Counted from the stretch's first letter, positions 37,289-45,771 are shown. The stretch is 64,000 nt of DNA from Pseudomonas parafulva NBRC 16636 = DSM 17004 (GCF_000730645.1 NZ_BBIU01000014.1:62001-126000); one strand, 5' to 3'. Notes: generated by a model not told the origin, from the sequence alone. Numbers and translations: made by a program.

Positions 37289-38325
37289 ATTCCCTCTCTG
37301 CACTCGCAGCATCGAGCACCGAAGTAATAGGCCATTTCGATTACATTCTTGACGACCGCGCTTTCGGATGGGCGTTCGCGCCGGCTCATCCGCAAAAACG
37401 CCTGACCATTGAAATTGTCGCCAATGGTGAAGTCGTTGCCCAAGGCCTTGCGGAGCAGTTTCGAGAAGACTTGCAAACTGCCGGGATAGGCGATGGTTGC
37501 TATCTGTTCGACTTGCAACTCTCCCACGAATTGTTCGATGGCGAGGTGTATAGCTTAACCGCGCGCGTTGCGGACACGGGCGGCACGCTTGGCGGCGATC
37601 CCCTACCCTTTGGCCCTGAGCGACGGCAGCCCAGCTATCCTCAGATCCCGCGAGCGCTTGGCCTTAGCATGCTGGCCGAACTGATCAACCAACCCAATTA
37701 CAGCCGCTTCGCTGGCAACCTGCGCAACTTCGCACAAGCTTATCGGCTGGCCTCACGCCTGCAAGAAACCGGCGAAGTCGCTGAAGCTCAAAGTGCATGG
37801 GAAACCATCAACAGTGCACTCGGAGAAAACCCGCTGAGCTACTGCAAACTGGGTGAATGCCTGATGCTGCTGGGCCATGCGGATGAGGCCTTGGCCGCTT
37901 TCCGCGTAGCAGCCGGTTGCGACCTGCGCTTGCATTGGGCACACCTGGGCATGGCCAACAGCCTGTTTGCTCTGGGCCAATTCGAACAGGCCGAAGAGGC
38001 CCTGCAGATGGCAATTGCCCTGCAACCCAATGACACCATGCTTGCAAAGCGCCTGAAGTACATGCAAGACCACGGCCTGCCCCAGCGTGTTGAGCTGCTA
38101 CTTAACCAACAGCAGCGCGAAGCCGCTATCGCCCTGCTCAAATCGTTCCTTCTCAAGCGCCCGGACAGCACCCAGGCATGCGCCTTGCTGGGTGACCTGC
38201 TGTGCGAGCCTAGTGACAACACCCTGCCTGGCATGACGCAACTGCATGAACTGCGCAAGGCGCAGTGCATTCTTGAAGCCCTGCTGGACGATGTCGAAAC
38301 CCGGCTGGACGAGACCATTGAGTGA
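37285..38325 (+). CDS. GWA-type beta domain and TPR protein
   Basis: A 346-residue cytoplasmic protein. Residues about 15-100 form a beta domain (FGWAFAPAHPQKRLTIE...DGEVYSL) of the same type as those in the two upstream glycosyltransferases. Residues about 150-330 are TPR-like helical repeats (ALAAFRVAAGCDLRLHWA, EEALQMAIALQPND). There is no transferase motif, so it is probably a scaffold or acceptor-binding protein for the glycosylation complex. Its stop overlaps the next ATG by one base. Confidence 0.78.
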   Translation: MNSLSALAASSTEVIGHFDYILDDRAFGWAFAPAHPQKRLTIEIVANGEVVAQGLAEQFREDLQTAGIGDGCYLFDLQLSHELFDGEVYSLTARVADTGGTLGGDPLPFGPERRQPSYPQIPRALGLSMLAELINQPNYSRFAGNLRNFAQAYRLASRLQETGEVAEAQSAWETINSALGENPLSYCKLGECLMLLGHADEALAAFRVAAGCDLRLHWAHLGMANSLFALGQFEQAEEALQMAIALQPNDTMLAKRLKYMQDHGLPQRVELLLNQQQREAAIALLKSFLLKRPDSTQACALLGDLLCEPSDNTLPGMTQLHELRKAQCILEALLDDVETRLDETIE

Positions 38326-39845
38326 TGAAAGAGCTGCTGCGTCACATTCGTGAAAAGAGCGCTGACGGGCTGGACACCTTCCTGATCGTAGGTGCCGGTA
38401 CTGGCACCCAGCTCAGCGACTGGCGACAGCTAGGTTTTCGTCAGCTGCTGCTGGCCGAGGCCCATCCACGCCTGGCCGAGGAACTGGGCCGCCGCTTGCG
38501 TTATGATGAGGGCGAACACCTGTTTGCCGTAGCCATTACCGGCGAAGAACAGCCAACGGCAACGCTGCAAGCGCTGAACAACCTCGCCTACAGCAGCCTC
38601 AATCAGGCGGCCGATCTATTTAACTACTACCCCAATCTGCGCCGCGATGAAGCATTGCAGGTTCCAGCACGCAGCCTTGAAGCTTTCTTGGCGGAACATG
38701 GCCTGGACAACCAGCAACCCCAGGCATTGCTCATTACCGCACCGGGGCAGGCATTGCAGCTACTTCAAGCTACCCCGGCAGCCGCACTGCACACCTTCAG
38801 CTGGGTGATTATCGAATGCAGCAGCGAGCCGCTCTACCAAAATGATGCCAGTGACAGCGAGATAATCGCCTGGATGGAAAGCATTGGCTTCGAGCTGGTC
38901 ACCGACAACCCGGACGCCATCTTCCCGCAAAGCCAGCTGCTGTTCGAACGCAACGCTACGCGCCTGGCACAGCACCGCCTGCACAGCGAAGTTGCACAGC
39001 TGCGCTCGCAGTCTTCGTCTGCTGCTCAAAACAGCCAGCAGCAGCTACAGGAGCTGGAGCAGCAACTGCAGCAACGCGACGCAGCCCTGCTCGAACTGAC
39101 CGGGCTGGCCAACGAGCAAAAGCAACAGCTCGATGATCTGGCAAGCGATAATGCCCGGCTCTTCTCTGCATGCGAAGCAATGCAAGCCCAACAAGGCGAG
39201 CTGCAGCAGGCGCTGCAAGAACAGGCCGCCCAGGCTAACGCCCAGCAGGTGCAAGTTGATGCAATGGGCACTGAGCGCGACCAGCTTGCCAGCGCTTGCG
39301 AAGCGCTACGGCAACAGCATGCAGCGTTGACCGCAGCTTACGACCAGCAAGCCAGCCAGATAGGCGACCTGCGAGCAGAGCTTGCCACACTGACTAGCCG
39401 CAATAGCGAACTGGCCCTGATCAATGAAACGCTCGAGAACCAACGGGCCGAGCTGGCGGGTGCCTGCCAGATGCAAACGCAACTCGCAGACGAACGCCAG
39501 GCCCGCGCTGACGCACTCAGCGCCACGGCCAACGAGCTTGCAAGCGAACGCGATGCTTTGACCAAGGACAACGCAAGGCTCACCGAAACCTGCGAGGCGC
39601 AAAACAGATCAGCCGGTGAATACAAAGCGCACCTGAACAAGGTCAGCGAACAGCGTGACCAGTTGCAGAAGGCGCTGGCCGAGCATAAGGATACGTTCGA
39701 AGCGAATCAGGGTTATGTGCACACACTTGAGCGCGAAGCAGTCGAGTATCAGCATCGGCAGCGCTTGCTGGAAGAAGAACTGGTCAAGAGCGAAGCCCAG
39801 CTCGAGTTGATCAAAGATCTGCTTCTGCGCGAGCCAGGGCTCTGA
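38325..39845 (+). CDS. FkbM-like methyltransferase domain fused to a long coiled coil
   Basis: A 506-residue protein. Residues about 15-205 have a Rossmann-type methyltransferase look: FLIVGAGTG as motif I and a C-terminal SEIIAWMESIGFELV segment typical of FkbM-family O-methyltransferases, but the usual acidic KIDVEG motif is replaced by LLITAPG, so activity is uncertain. Residues about 215-500 are a nearly unbroken Gln/Glu/Ala/Leu heptad coiled coil. The ATG at 38325 overlaps the preceding stop by one base. A methyltransferase joined to a long coiled coil recalls WbdD-type chain-length rulers of O-antigen synthesis, a functional analogy only. Confidence 0.75.
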   Translation: MKELLRHIREKSADGLDTFLIVGAGTGTQLSDWRQLGFRQLLLAEAHPRLAEELGRRLRYDEGEHLFAVAITGEEQPTATLQALNNLAYSSLNQAADLFNYYPNLRRDEALQVPARSLEAFLAEHGLDNQQPQALLITAPGQALQLLQATPAAALHTFSWVIIECSSEPLYQNDASDSEIIAWMESIGFELVTDNPDAIFPQSQLLFERNATRLAQHRLHSEVAQLRSQSSSAAQNSQQQLQELEQQLQQRDAALLELTGLANEQKQQLDDLASDNARLFSACEAMQAQQGELQQALQEQAAQANAQQVQVDAMGTERDQLASACEALRQQHAALTAAYDQQASQIGDLRAELATLTSRNSELALINETLENQRAELAGACQMQTQLADERQARADALSATANELASERDALTKDNARLTETCEAQNRSAGEYKAHLNKVSEQRDQLQKALAEHKDTFEANQGYVHTLEREAVEYQHRQRLLEEELVKSEAQLELIKDLLLREPGL

Positions 39846-39847
39846 CA

Positions 39848-41266
39848 ATGGGCTTGCCAATGTTTACAGCCATTGCCAACTGGCTGCGCCTTCGTAAGGC
39901 TCCACCTGCCAAGCAACAGCCCGCTGCCGAGCCGGTTGTTGTGGAAGATGCCGACGAAGGCCTGGATGCTCTGTTGGTTCCTTATGACGAAAATTTGCTT
40001 GAGCGCAGCCGTACGCAATGGCAATTCGGGGACTGGCAAAGCCTTGCTGAGCTGCAACGTGAAACCCTGCAGCATCACCCGGACCGCGCCAAGCTGGCAC
40101 TGCTGGCTGCCGACGCCCACCAGCAACAGGGCAACATGACCGCCGCGCGCCAGTTCACCCGCCTGGCCCAAGACTGGGGCTGCAGCAAGAAGCTGATCAG
40201 CCAGGTGCTCATTGCCGGCGTGCACAATACTCTGGGCCGCGCCACGGCCATTGCTGGCCGCTCGCAACAGGCGCTGGGGCACTTCCAGAGCGCCGTGAAA
40301 ATTGCCGCGCCCGGTGCAGATGTACGCCTGCTGGTACAAGCCCGCGTGCGCGAGGAACTGGGCCAGCTTGGGCTGCCAGCCCTGGACGCCCAGCAAAAGC
40401 CAGGCATAAGCGCCATCCGCCCCGCCACCGAGAGAAGCGCCGTTCAGAAGTTGTCCGAGGATTTGCAGAAGCAGCACGCCGCCTTGAGCGAACAGATTAA
40501 GCAACAGAATGCCGAAATGATCAAAGTGCGCCAGTCTCTGGAACGTACGGTGAAGTCGGAGATGCTTAATGCTGCACAGCAGCTGGAAGCATTTATGGGC
40601 GTTCAAAACTATCTGAATCACGGCGAGCATTTGCCCGGCATGCACGGGTGGCCAATCAGCCCGGACTTTGCGCTGTACCTGGTCGAGTTGATCGACGGCA
40701 ATGATTATGACCTGATCCTTGAGTTTGGCTCTGGCACCTCAACAGTGATCATAGCTAAAACCTTGAAAAGGTTGGGACGCCACAGGCAGGGAAAACCAGC
40801 CACTTTACAAACAGCATTCGAGCACTTGGAACAATATCACGCTCAAACCCATGCTGATTTGATCCAAGCACATGCAAATGAGAACGTCGATCTTGTTTTA
40901 GCACCGCTTGCTCCATTCAAAGCTCCAAATGGAATCACGTATTCTTACTACGACTGTGAGTTAAAGTTGGCAGAGCTTGCAGATAAAATCAAAATCTGTG
41001 GCACCGCTGTTAGTTTACTTGTGATAGTCGATGGCCCTCCCGGGTCTACTGGCGTACATGCGCGTTATCCGGCGGTCCCTATGGTTTTGCAGTACTTCCA
41101 TGACGCAACAATTGATGTAGTGCTCGACGATTACAAGCGAGCTGATGAAAAAGAAGTAGCTCAAATGTGGCTGGAAGAAATAACGAAGCATCATCCGAAC
41201 GCAAAGTTAATCACAAAAAAAATGGAAAAAGATGCATGCCTAATTTCCACAAGAGTTGTGCACTAA
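39848..41266 (+). CDS. TPR/coiled-coil protein with C-terminal methyltransferase domain (mosaic gene)
   Basis: A 472-residue protein. An N-terminal Pro/Ala linker is followed by helical TPR-like repeats (about 50-180), a short coiled coil (about 195-240) and a SAM-methyltransferase-like domain (about 270-470) with LILEFGSGTSTV as motif I and LLVIVDGPPGSTG as the post-strand-4 motif. The first ~900 nt have the high GC of the upstream genes; from about 40,750 onward base composition becomes A+T-rich and codon choice changes, so the gene looks like a recombinant with a foreign 3' half. It starts 2 nt after the previous stop. Confidence 0.75.
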   Translation: MGLPMFTAIANWLRLRKAPPAKQQPAAEPVVVEDADEGLDALLVPYDENLLERSRTQWQFGDWQSLAELQRETLQHHPDRAKLALLAADAHQQQGNMTAARQFTRLAQDWGCSKKLISQVLIAGVHNTLGRATAIAGRSQQALGHFQSAVKIAAPGADVRLLVQARVREELGQLGLPALDAQQKPGISAIRPATERSAVQKLSEDLQKQHAALSEQIKQQNAEMIKVRQSLERTVKSEMLNAAQQLEAFMGVQNYLNHGEHLPGMHGWPISPDFALYLVELIDGNDYDLILEFGSGTSTVIIAKTLKRLGRHRQGKPATLQTAFEHLEQYHAQTHADLIQAHANENVDLVLAPLAPFKAPNGITYSYYDCELKLAELADKIKICGTAVSLLVIVDGPPGSTGVHARYPAVPMVLQYFHDATIDVVLDDYKRADEKEVAQMWLEEITKHHPNAKLITKKMEKDACLISTRVVH

Positions 41267-41320
41267 GTTAAACCATACTAATCCAAGCTAGTTACTCTGA
41301 GCATATACAGAATTATACAT

Positions 41321-43369
41321 ATGAAAATTCTGAGCAACGCAATATACGAATTCAAGATTAAAAACTATTCAAAAGCTGTAGAACTTTTCCGCGAGGCAGG
41401 CCATTTGTATGGTGAAAATGTTGTAGCTGCACACATTACTATGTGCCTAAAGCATATGCTAGAAGATAAACCTGCATTTGCACATCCTGCTCGATTAGAT
41501 CTTGCCACCCAATTAATGCTCGCAAACACAGGAGACATTAAACTTACTAAGCCGCAACGAGAAAACATTCTAAGTGAGTGGAAGAAATGCACATCACGCC
41601 GCTCGCAAGAAGTTAAGACCAAGAATGTCAACCCTATTCCAGCTGATTGGCCTACCACCTTAATTTTAGCTCCGCTCCCAGACAGCTCAAATGACTTTCA
41701 ATGGAACAGGAATCGGAAACCCAGTGTAGGTGCTCAGAGAATTCTGGAAGCAGGGCTTAGTATCGTAGTCCCTACCTTCAATCGCAGTAAGATTCTCGAC
41801 ATCACGTTAGCTTGCCTTACAAACCAAGAAACGAATTATCCCTTTGAAGTGATCGTTGCTGACGACGGAAGCTCAGAGCAAATTGTTAACATTGTAAGAA
41901 AATATGAAGCTCTTCTCGACATTAAATATGTGCGCCAGAAAGATTATGGCTATCAATTATGCGCCATACGCAATCTTGGCCTAAGAACAGCTAAATTTGA
42001 GTTCGTTGCAATTCTCGACTGTGATATGGCACCAAACCCGAAATGGGTTGAATCCTACGTCACATTGCTGCTAGAGGATGATGACGTCGCCCTGATTGGC
42101 CCGCGAAAATATATAGATACTGAAAATCTACTGGCCGAAGATTTTGCAAAAGATAGAAAATTGATTACTGAGTTGCCTGAAGTACTTACGCAGAATAATG
42201 TAGCGGGGAAAACTCAAAACTCGATTTCTGTCGACTGGCGACTAGAGCACTTTGAAAAAACCGATAATTTACGCCTTTGCGACACGCCATTCCGTTTTTT
42301 CAGTGGAGGTAATGTAGCTTTTTCCAGTAAATGGTTAAAAAAAGCCGGTTGGTTTGACGAAGATTTTAACCACTGGGGTGGTGAGGATAACGAGTTTGGG
42401 TACCGACTCTACCGTGAAGGGTGCTTCTTCAGGGCAGTAGAAGGCGGCTTGGCTTATCATCAGGAGCCTCCGGGAAAGGAGAATGAGACCGATCGAGCTG
42501 AAGGTAAAAAAATAACGATCGAGATTGTCAAAGAGAAGGTCCCCTACTTTTATCGGAAACCCCTCCCACTTCTCAACGCAAAACTTTTCAACAAGCCTCT
42601 AGTATCTATCTACATCCCAGCATACAACTGTGCCGAGCACATCGTTAAATGCGTTGATAGCGCTCTGAATCAAACCATCACTGACTTGGAGGTTTGCATA
42701 TGTGATGATGGATCAACTGACAACACCTGCGAAGTCTTGGAGTATCATTATGGAAAAAACCCACGAGTAAGAGTAATTTCCAAAGCTAACGGAGGGATTG
42801 GTTCAGCGTCCAATAGTGCCGTTCGCTTAACACGTGGCTTCTACATAGGCCAGCTAGATTCGGACGATTACCTAGAACCAGATGCGGTCGAACTTTGCCT
42901 GCACGAGTTTTTCTTAAATCGCTCGCTTGCCTGTGTCTACACTACTAACAGAAATGTTAATCCTGACGGATCACTTATTGCTAACGGCTACAACTGGCCC
43001 GAGTTTTCTCGTGAAAAACTAACAACGGCCATGATCGCGCACCACTTCAGGATGTTCACTGCGCGAGCTTGGAATCTTACTGACGGTTTTGACGAAAAAA
43101 TCACTAACGCCGTCGACTACGACATGTATCTAAAACTAAGTGAAGTAGGACCTTTCAAGCATATTAATAAGATCGCTTATAACAGAGTTCTCCACGGTGA
43201 AAATACTTCAATTAAGAAGCTGGGCGCCCAAAAAATTAATCATTTCGCAGTGGTGAACAAATCACTACAACGTCAAGCCATCAAAGAGTTTTCATATGCA
43301 CCACTAAATTCGACAGATGATTCCTGCAGGCGCTACAAGATCACCACGGCTAACGATCAGAAAAGCTGA
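41321..43369 (+). CDS. Two-domain glycosaminoglycan polymerase, chondroitin synthase KfoC / PmHAS-like
   Basis: A 682-residue protein that follows the chondroitin polymerase KfoC of E. coli K4 (686 aa, from memory) almost end to end, including the N-terminal helical segment and the PIPADWPTTLILAPLPDS region. GT2 domain 1 (about 145-370) has ILDCDMAPNP with the metal-binding DCD at 233-235 and WGGED at 352-356, followed by AYHQEPPGKENETDR. GT2 domain 2 (about 425-640) has QLDSDDYLEPDA with DSD at 513-515. Such enzymes alternate GlcA and GalNAc (or GlcNAc) on the growing non-reducing end in the cytoplasm. FRFFSGGNVAF and EDNEFGYRLYREGC are closer to KfoC than to PmHAS. UDP-GlcA and probable UDP-GalNAc genes lie downstream. 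Confidence 0.9.
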   Translation: MKILSNAIYEFKIKNYSKAVELFREAGHLYGENVVAAHITMCLKHMLEDKPAFAHPARLDLATQLMLANTGDIKLTKPQRENILSEWKKCTSRRSQEVKTKNVNPIPADWPTTLILAPLPDSSNDFQWNRNRKPSVGAQRILEAGLSIVVPTFNRSKILDITLACLTNQETNYPFEVIVADDGSSEQIVNIVRKYEALLDIKYVRQKDYGYQLCAIRNLGLRTAKFEFVAILDCDMAPNPKWVESYVTLLLEDDDVALIGPRKYIDTENLLAEDFAKDRKLITELPEVLTQNNVAGKTQNSISVDWRLEHFEKTDNLRLCDTPFRFFSGGNVAFSSKWLKKAGWFDEDFNHWGGEDNEFGYRLYREGCFFRAVEGGLAYHQEPPGKENETDRAEGKKITIEIVKEKVPYFYRKPLPLLNAKLFNKPLVSIYIPAYNCAEHIVKCVDSALNQTITDLEVCICDDGSTDNTCEVLEYHYGKNPRVRVISKANGGIGSASNSAVRLTRGFYIGQLDSDDYLEPDAVELCLHEFFLNRSLACVYTTNRNVNPDGSLIANGYNWPEFSREKLTTAMIAHHFRMFTARAWNLTDGFDEKITNAVDYDMYLKLSEVGPFKHINKIAYNRVLHGENTSIKKLGAQKINHFAVVNKSLQRQAIKEFSYAPLNSTDDSCRRYKITTANDQKS

Positions 43370-43372
43370 AAA

Positions 43373-44524
43373 ATGTTTATTACTATCAAAAAAATGATCG
43401 GACAAGTCATCTTTTCGTATGAGAGTGAGACAGTTACTTTCATTCACGAACTTCGTTATTCAGAACACCTACCAGCAACTGACGACGCACTATTCAGAAT
43501 CGCCATTCTATCTAGACCTGCCAATGATACAAATTACTCTATAACTGGTGTGGTACCGAATTCAGGCAGTGTGGATTTTTTCGAGAAGGCCTATAATTGC
43601 ACGATCACGACTCCTACTCGCCCAGTACAAGATAACGCCCCATCGAAAATTCTAGCTGATGACGTGTATCTATGTTTCTCCGGCGGGTTCGATTCGATAG
43701 CTGCGAAGGCAATTCTTCCCGCGTCAACGCATTTAATATCTAATGAATTTGGTGGAGCCTTCGAGCGGGAAGCACTATTCTTCAAGCAATTCCATACTCA
43801 AGTTGTACAATGGGATTTACGGAGAGTAAGACCTGAAGGAAAAATGAAATTTAATGAGTCAATTGACTGGCGATTCATGCTCGCTCCTGGGCTATTATTT
43901 AAAAAAGAAAACAAACCCATCGCCTTAGCAACGGGCACAATATTAGAAGCAAGTCCTTTCTGGTACTCTGGCAATGTAAAACCCGAATTTAAGAGTTATT
44001 CCAACTTTGGATTTGGAAGCGAAGTAGCAATTATAAACCCAGTTTCGTGCATCAGTGAATATGCAACGACACTCATCGCAGCCAGAGTATTGACCCCAGA
44101 TTATTTAAGAAAAAGCTTAGACTCACTGGCTCCCATGAAGTCTGTAAAACGCTTTCGAAAGGAAGTCTTGATAGCGCTCGCCGAGGGCAATCCGATTCCG
44201 ACACCTCACTTGGATATGCCGAAGCACATTTTTGGCCGAGGCTTTGGTGATGATGTCATCGCACTTTATCTTGTATGGAAACTAGGGAGGGATTGGGTTG
44301 CTCTCAATTACTGCTCAAATGTTCCCGCACACTCTGAATATTTGGATATGTCTTTCTTCGAGAAAATTCATACAAACAACCTAAATTGCTTCAACCCCCA
44401 GGACAAACAAAGCATCATTAACAATCTTCAAAGATTTGAACTCTCAGAGTATGATAAAGATGATTACCTAAATATCACAAAATCGATGGAGCTTCGGCAA
44501 GCTTTTCTTTCAACCTCAAAGTGA
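43373..44524 (+). CDS. PP-loop ATP-pyrophosphatase-like protein of unknown role
   Basis: A 383-residue cytoplasmic protein starting 3 nt after the polymerase stop codon. The core has a PP-loop, LCFSGGFDSIAAKAI (SGGFDS at 103-108), which binds ATP in asparagine synthases, QueC-type and tRNA-modifying enzymes that adenylate a substrate before amidation or thiolation. No N-terminal glutaminase domain and no zinc-cysteine cluster are seen. Further conserved-looking parts are NEFGGAFEREALFF and ATGTILEASPFW. Sugar amidotransferases of LPS loci (WbpG) also use a PP-loop but look different. I do not assign a reaction; the position suggests it modifies the polymer or a precursor. Confidence 0.75.
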   Translation: MFITIKKMIGQVIFSYESETVTFIHELRYSEHLPATDDALFRIAILSRPANDTNYSITGVVPNSGSVDFFEKAYNCTITTPTRPVQDNAPSKILADDVYLCFSGGFDSIAAKAILPASTHLISNEFGGAFEREALFFKQFHTQVVQWDLRRVRPEGKMKFNESIDWRFMLAPGLLFKKENKPIALATGTILEASPFWYSGNVKPEFKSYSNFGFGSEVAIINPVSCISEYATTLIAARVLTPDYLRKSLDSLAPMKSVKRFRKEVLIALAEGNPIPTPHLDMPKHIFGRGFGDDVIALYLVWKLGRDWVALNYCSNVPAHSEYLDMSFFEKIHTNNLNCFNPQDKQSIINNLQRFELSEYDKDDYLNITKSMELRQAFLSTSK

Positions 44525-44557
44525 TCATTTATCAAACTTCAATCACATATTATAAAA

Positions 44558-44591
44558 TGTTCAGCACTGCCCAAGGGGCAGATGCTGAACA
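44558..44591. terminator. Long hairpin between convergent genes
   Basis: TGTTCAGCA-CTGCCC pairs with GGGCAG-A-TGCTGAACA around a 3-nt loop, a 15-bp stem with one bulge. Read on the minus strand it is followed by TTTTATAAT, fitting termination of the GH16 gene; it may also stop plus-strand transcripts. Confidence 0.75.
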
Positions 44592-44596
44592 CCTAA

Positions 44597-45403
44597 TTAC
44601 TTCGCCGCACCAGATAAATAGCTCCAAACTTTGATTGATTGAATCCTCATACGCTGCGGCAAACTATCTAAATCTATTGGGCCTACCCAACGGGAACCAC
44701 CACCCAAATTAATCTTCAATTGCATTGGCTGTCTCAAGGGCGCCCGCCCTCCAGTAACCCCTAGCTCCCCCGGGGCAACTAAAATCAAATTATCATCGTA
44801 AAATATCTTTATTTGATCAGGGGTCCACTCAGCTGTATATTTATGAAATCCACCGCCTACATTCAGATGTGAACTTCTACGCTGTAAATCTTTAACTGAA
44901 CTCCCAGCGTGAACTGTAGCAAACCGTACTCCAACACTCTTATCACCCTTGGCCTCCACAATATCAATTTCGCCATATTGATTTTTATTTTCACCCTGCA
45001 ACCATATGGCGGGTTGAAGACCTTTACTATCGGGGATATCCGCAACCACCTCAAATTTTCCATAAGTAAAATAGTCAGCACTCGCGATACTCACAGAACT
45101 TACATCTCTGAATTTTATATTTTGTAAGGCTCCGAATTTTTGCTGACCAAATTTCGGATTCGATATCCGCTCGCGCCTTGCCTCAAGAATGAGCTCTCCA
45201 TTTTGATATATGATATTTTTATCATCGCCTGTGTAGAAAACCTCAGTATTAGCAGTGACACCTGTGGTTCGAGACCAAACCATTTTATCTAGCCGATCAC
45301 CCAGTGAGAAATCAATGTTTATCAGAGGCTCGCTAGAGAACCCACCCGCTGCTGCCGACATGGATACCACACATAACGATAGTGAAAGTGTCTTTATAGT
45401 CAA
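44597..45403 (-). CDS. Secreted GH16-like glycoside hydrolase
   Basis: About 268 residues from a TTG start at 45403 (GAGG 9 nt upstream; a second TTG at 45409 is too close to the GAGG). The first ~20 residues form a signal peptide (TIKTLSLSLCVVSMSAAA). The catalytic GH16 motif E-x-D-x2-E is present as GEIDIVEA (Glu145, Asp147, Glu150), with GLQPAIWLQGE upstream and the WTPDQIKIFYDD strand downstream, all normal for the jelly-roll fold. GH16 enzymes cut beta-1,3/1,4 glucans and galactans. It lies antisense inside the polymerase cassette, so it may trim or release the polymer in the periplasm, but the substrate is not known. Confidence 0.82.
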   Translation of the reverse strand: MTIKTLSLSLCVVSMSAAAGGFSSEPLINIDFSLGDRLDKMVWSRTTGVTANTEVFYTGDDKNIIYQNGELILEARRERISNPKFGQQKFGALQNIKFRDVSSVSIASADYFTYGKFEVVADIPDSKGLQPAIWLQGENKNQYGEIDIVEAKGDKSVGVRFATVHAGSSVKDLQRRSSHLNVGGGFHKYTAEWTPDQIKIFYDDNLILVAPGELGVTGGRAPLRQPMQLKINLGGGSRWVGPIDLDSLPQRMRIQSIKVWSYLSGAAK

Positions 45404-45771
45404 ACCCAAAATCCTCAGCTATTTACCATCGTAGATTTCGCTTCTAACCAATCAATCAATTATCACTCTGAAAAATTCAGCTTTATGCCTAAGATATCAT
45501 GCTACCGAGTAGCATAGATATATGCTAAAGCCCGAAGTGTCAATGCTTCTCAGTTTATCACGGGGGTGGGACATGATCCATTAGCACCGCAGGGAACCGT
45601 AGCTTGATTATGAAGCAGATCTCAGGCGTTCAGGATCTCAGATCAAGAGAACGTACAAACGTGAAAAATTTTGTAGCTTTGCGGTACAAAAATCCGCGAT
45701 TATGCGGCATCATACCTGTCATATCGGTCACATAACGCTTGATGTTCGCTCATACTTTAAGGTTTCCAAAT
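45404..45771. other. A+T-rich divergent spacer between GH16 and ugd
   Basis: A 368-nt region without a credible gene. It must carry the promoters of the divergent GH16 and ugd genes. No confident promoter or operator could be picked out by eye. Confidence 0.4.

Noticed and set aside
39749..40645. Open frame of 298 codons antisense to the TPR/methyltransferase gene
   Set aside because: It overlaps two well supported plus-strand genes and has a Leu/Gln/His composition typical of antisense shadows.
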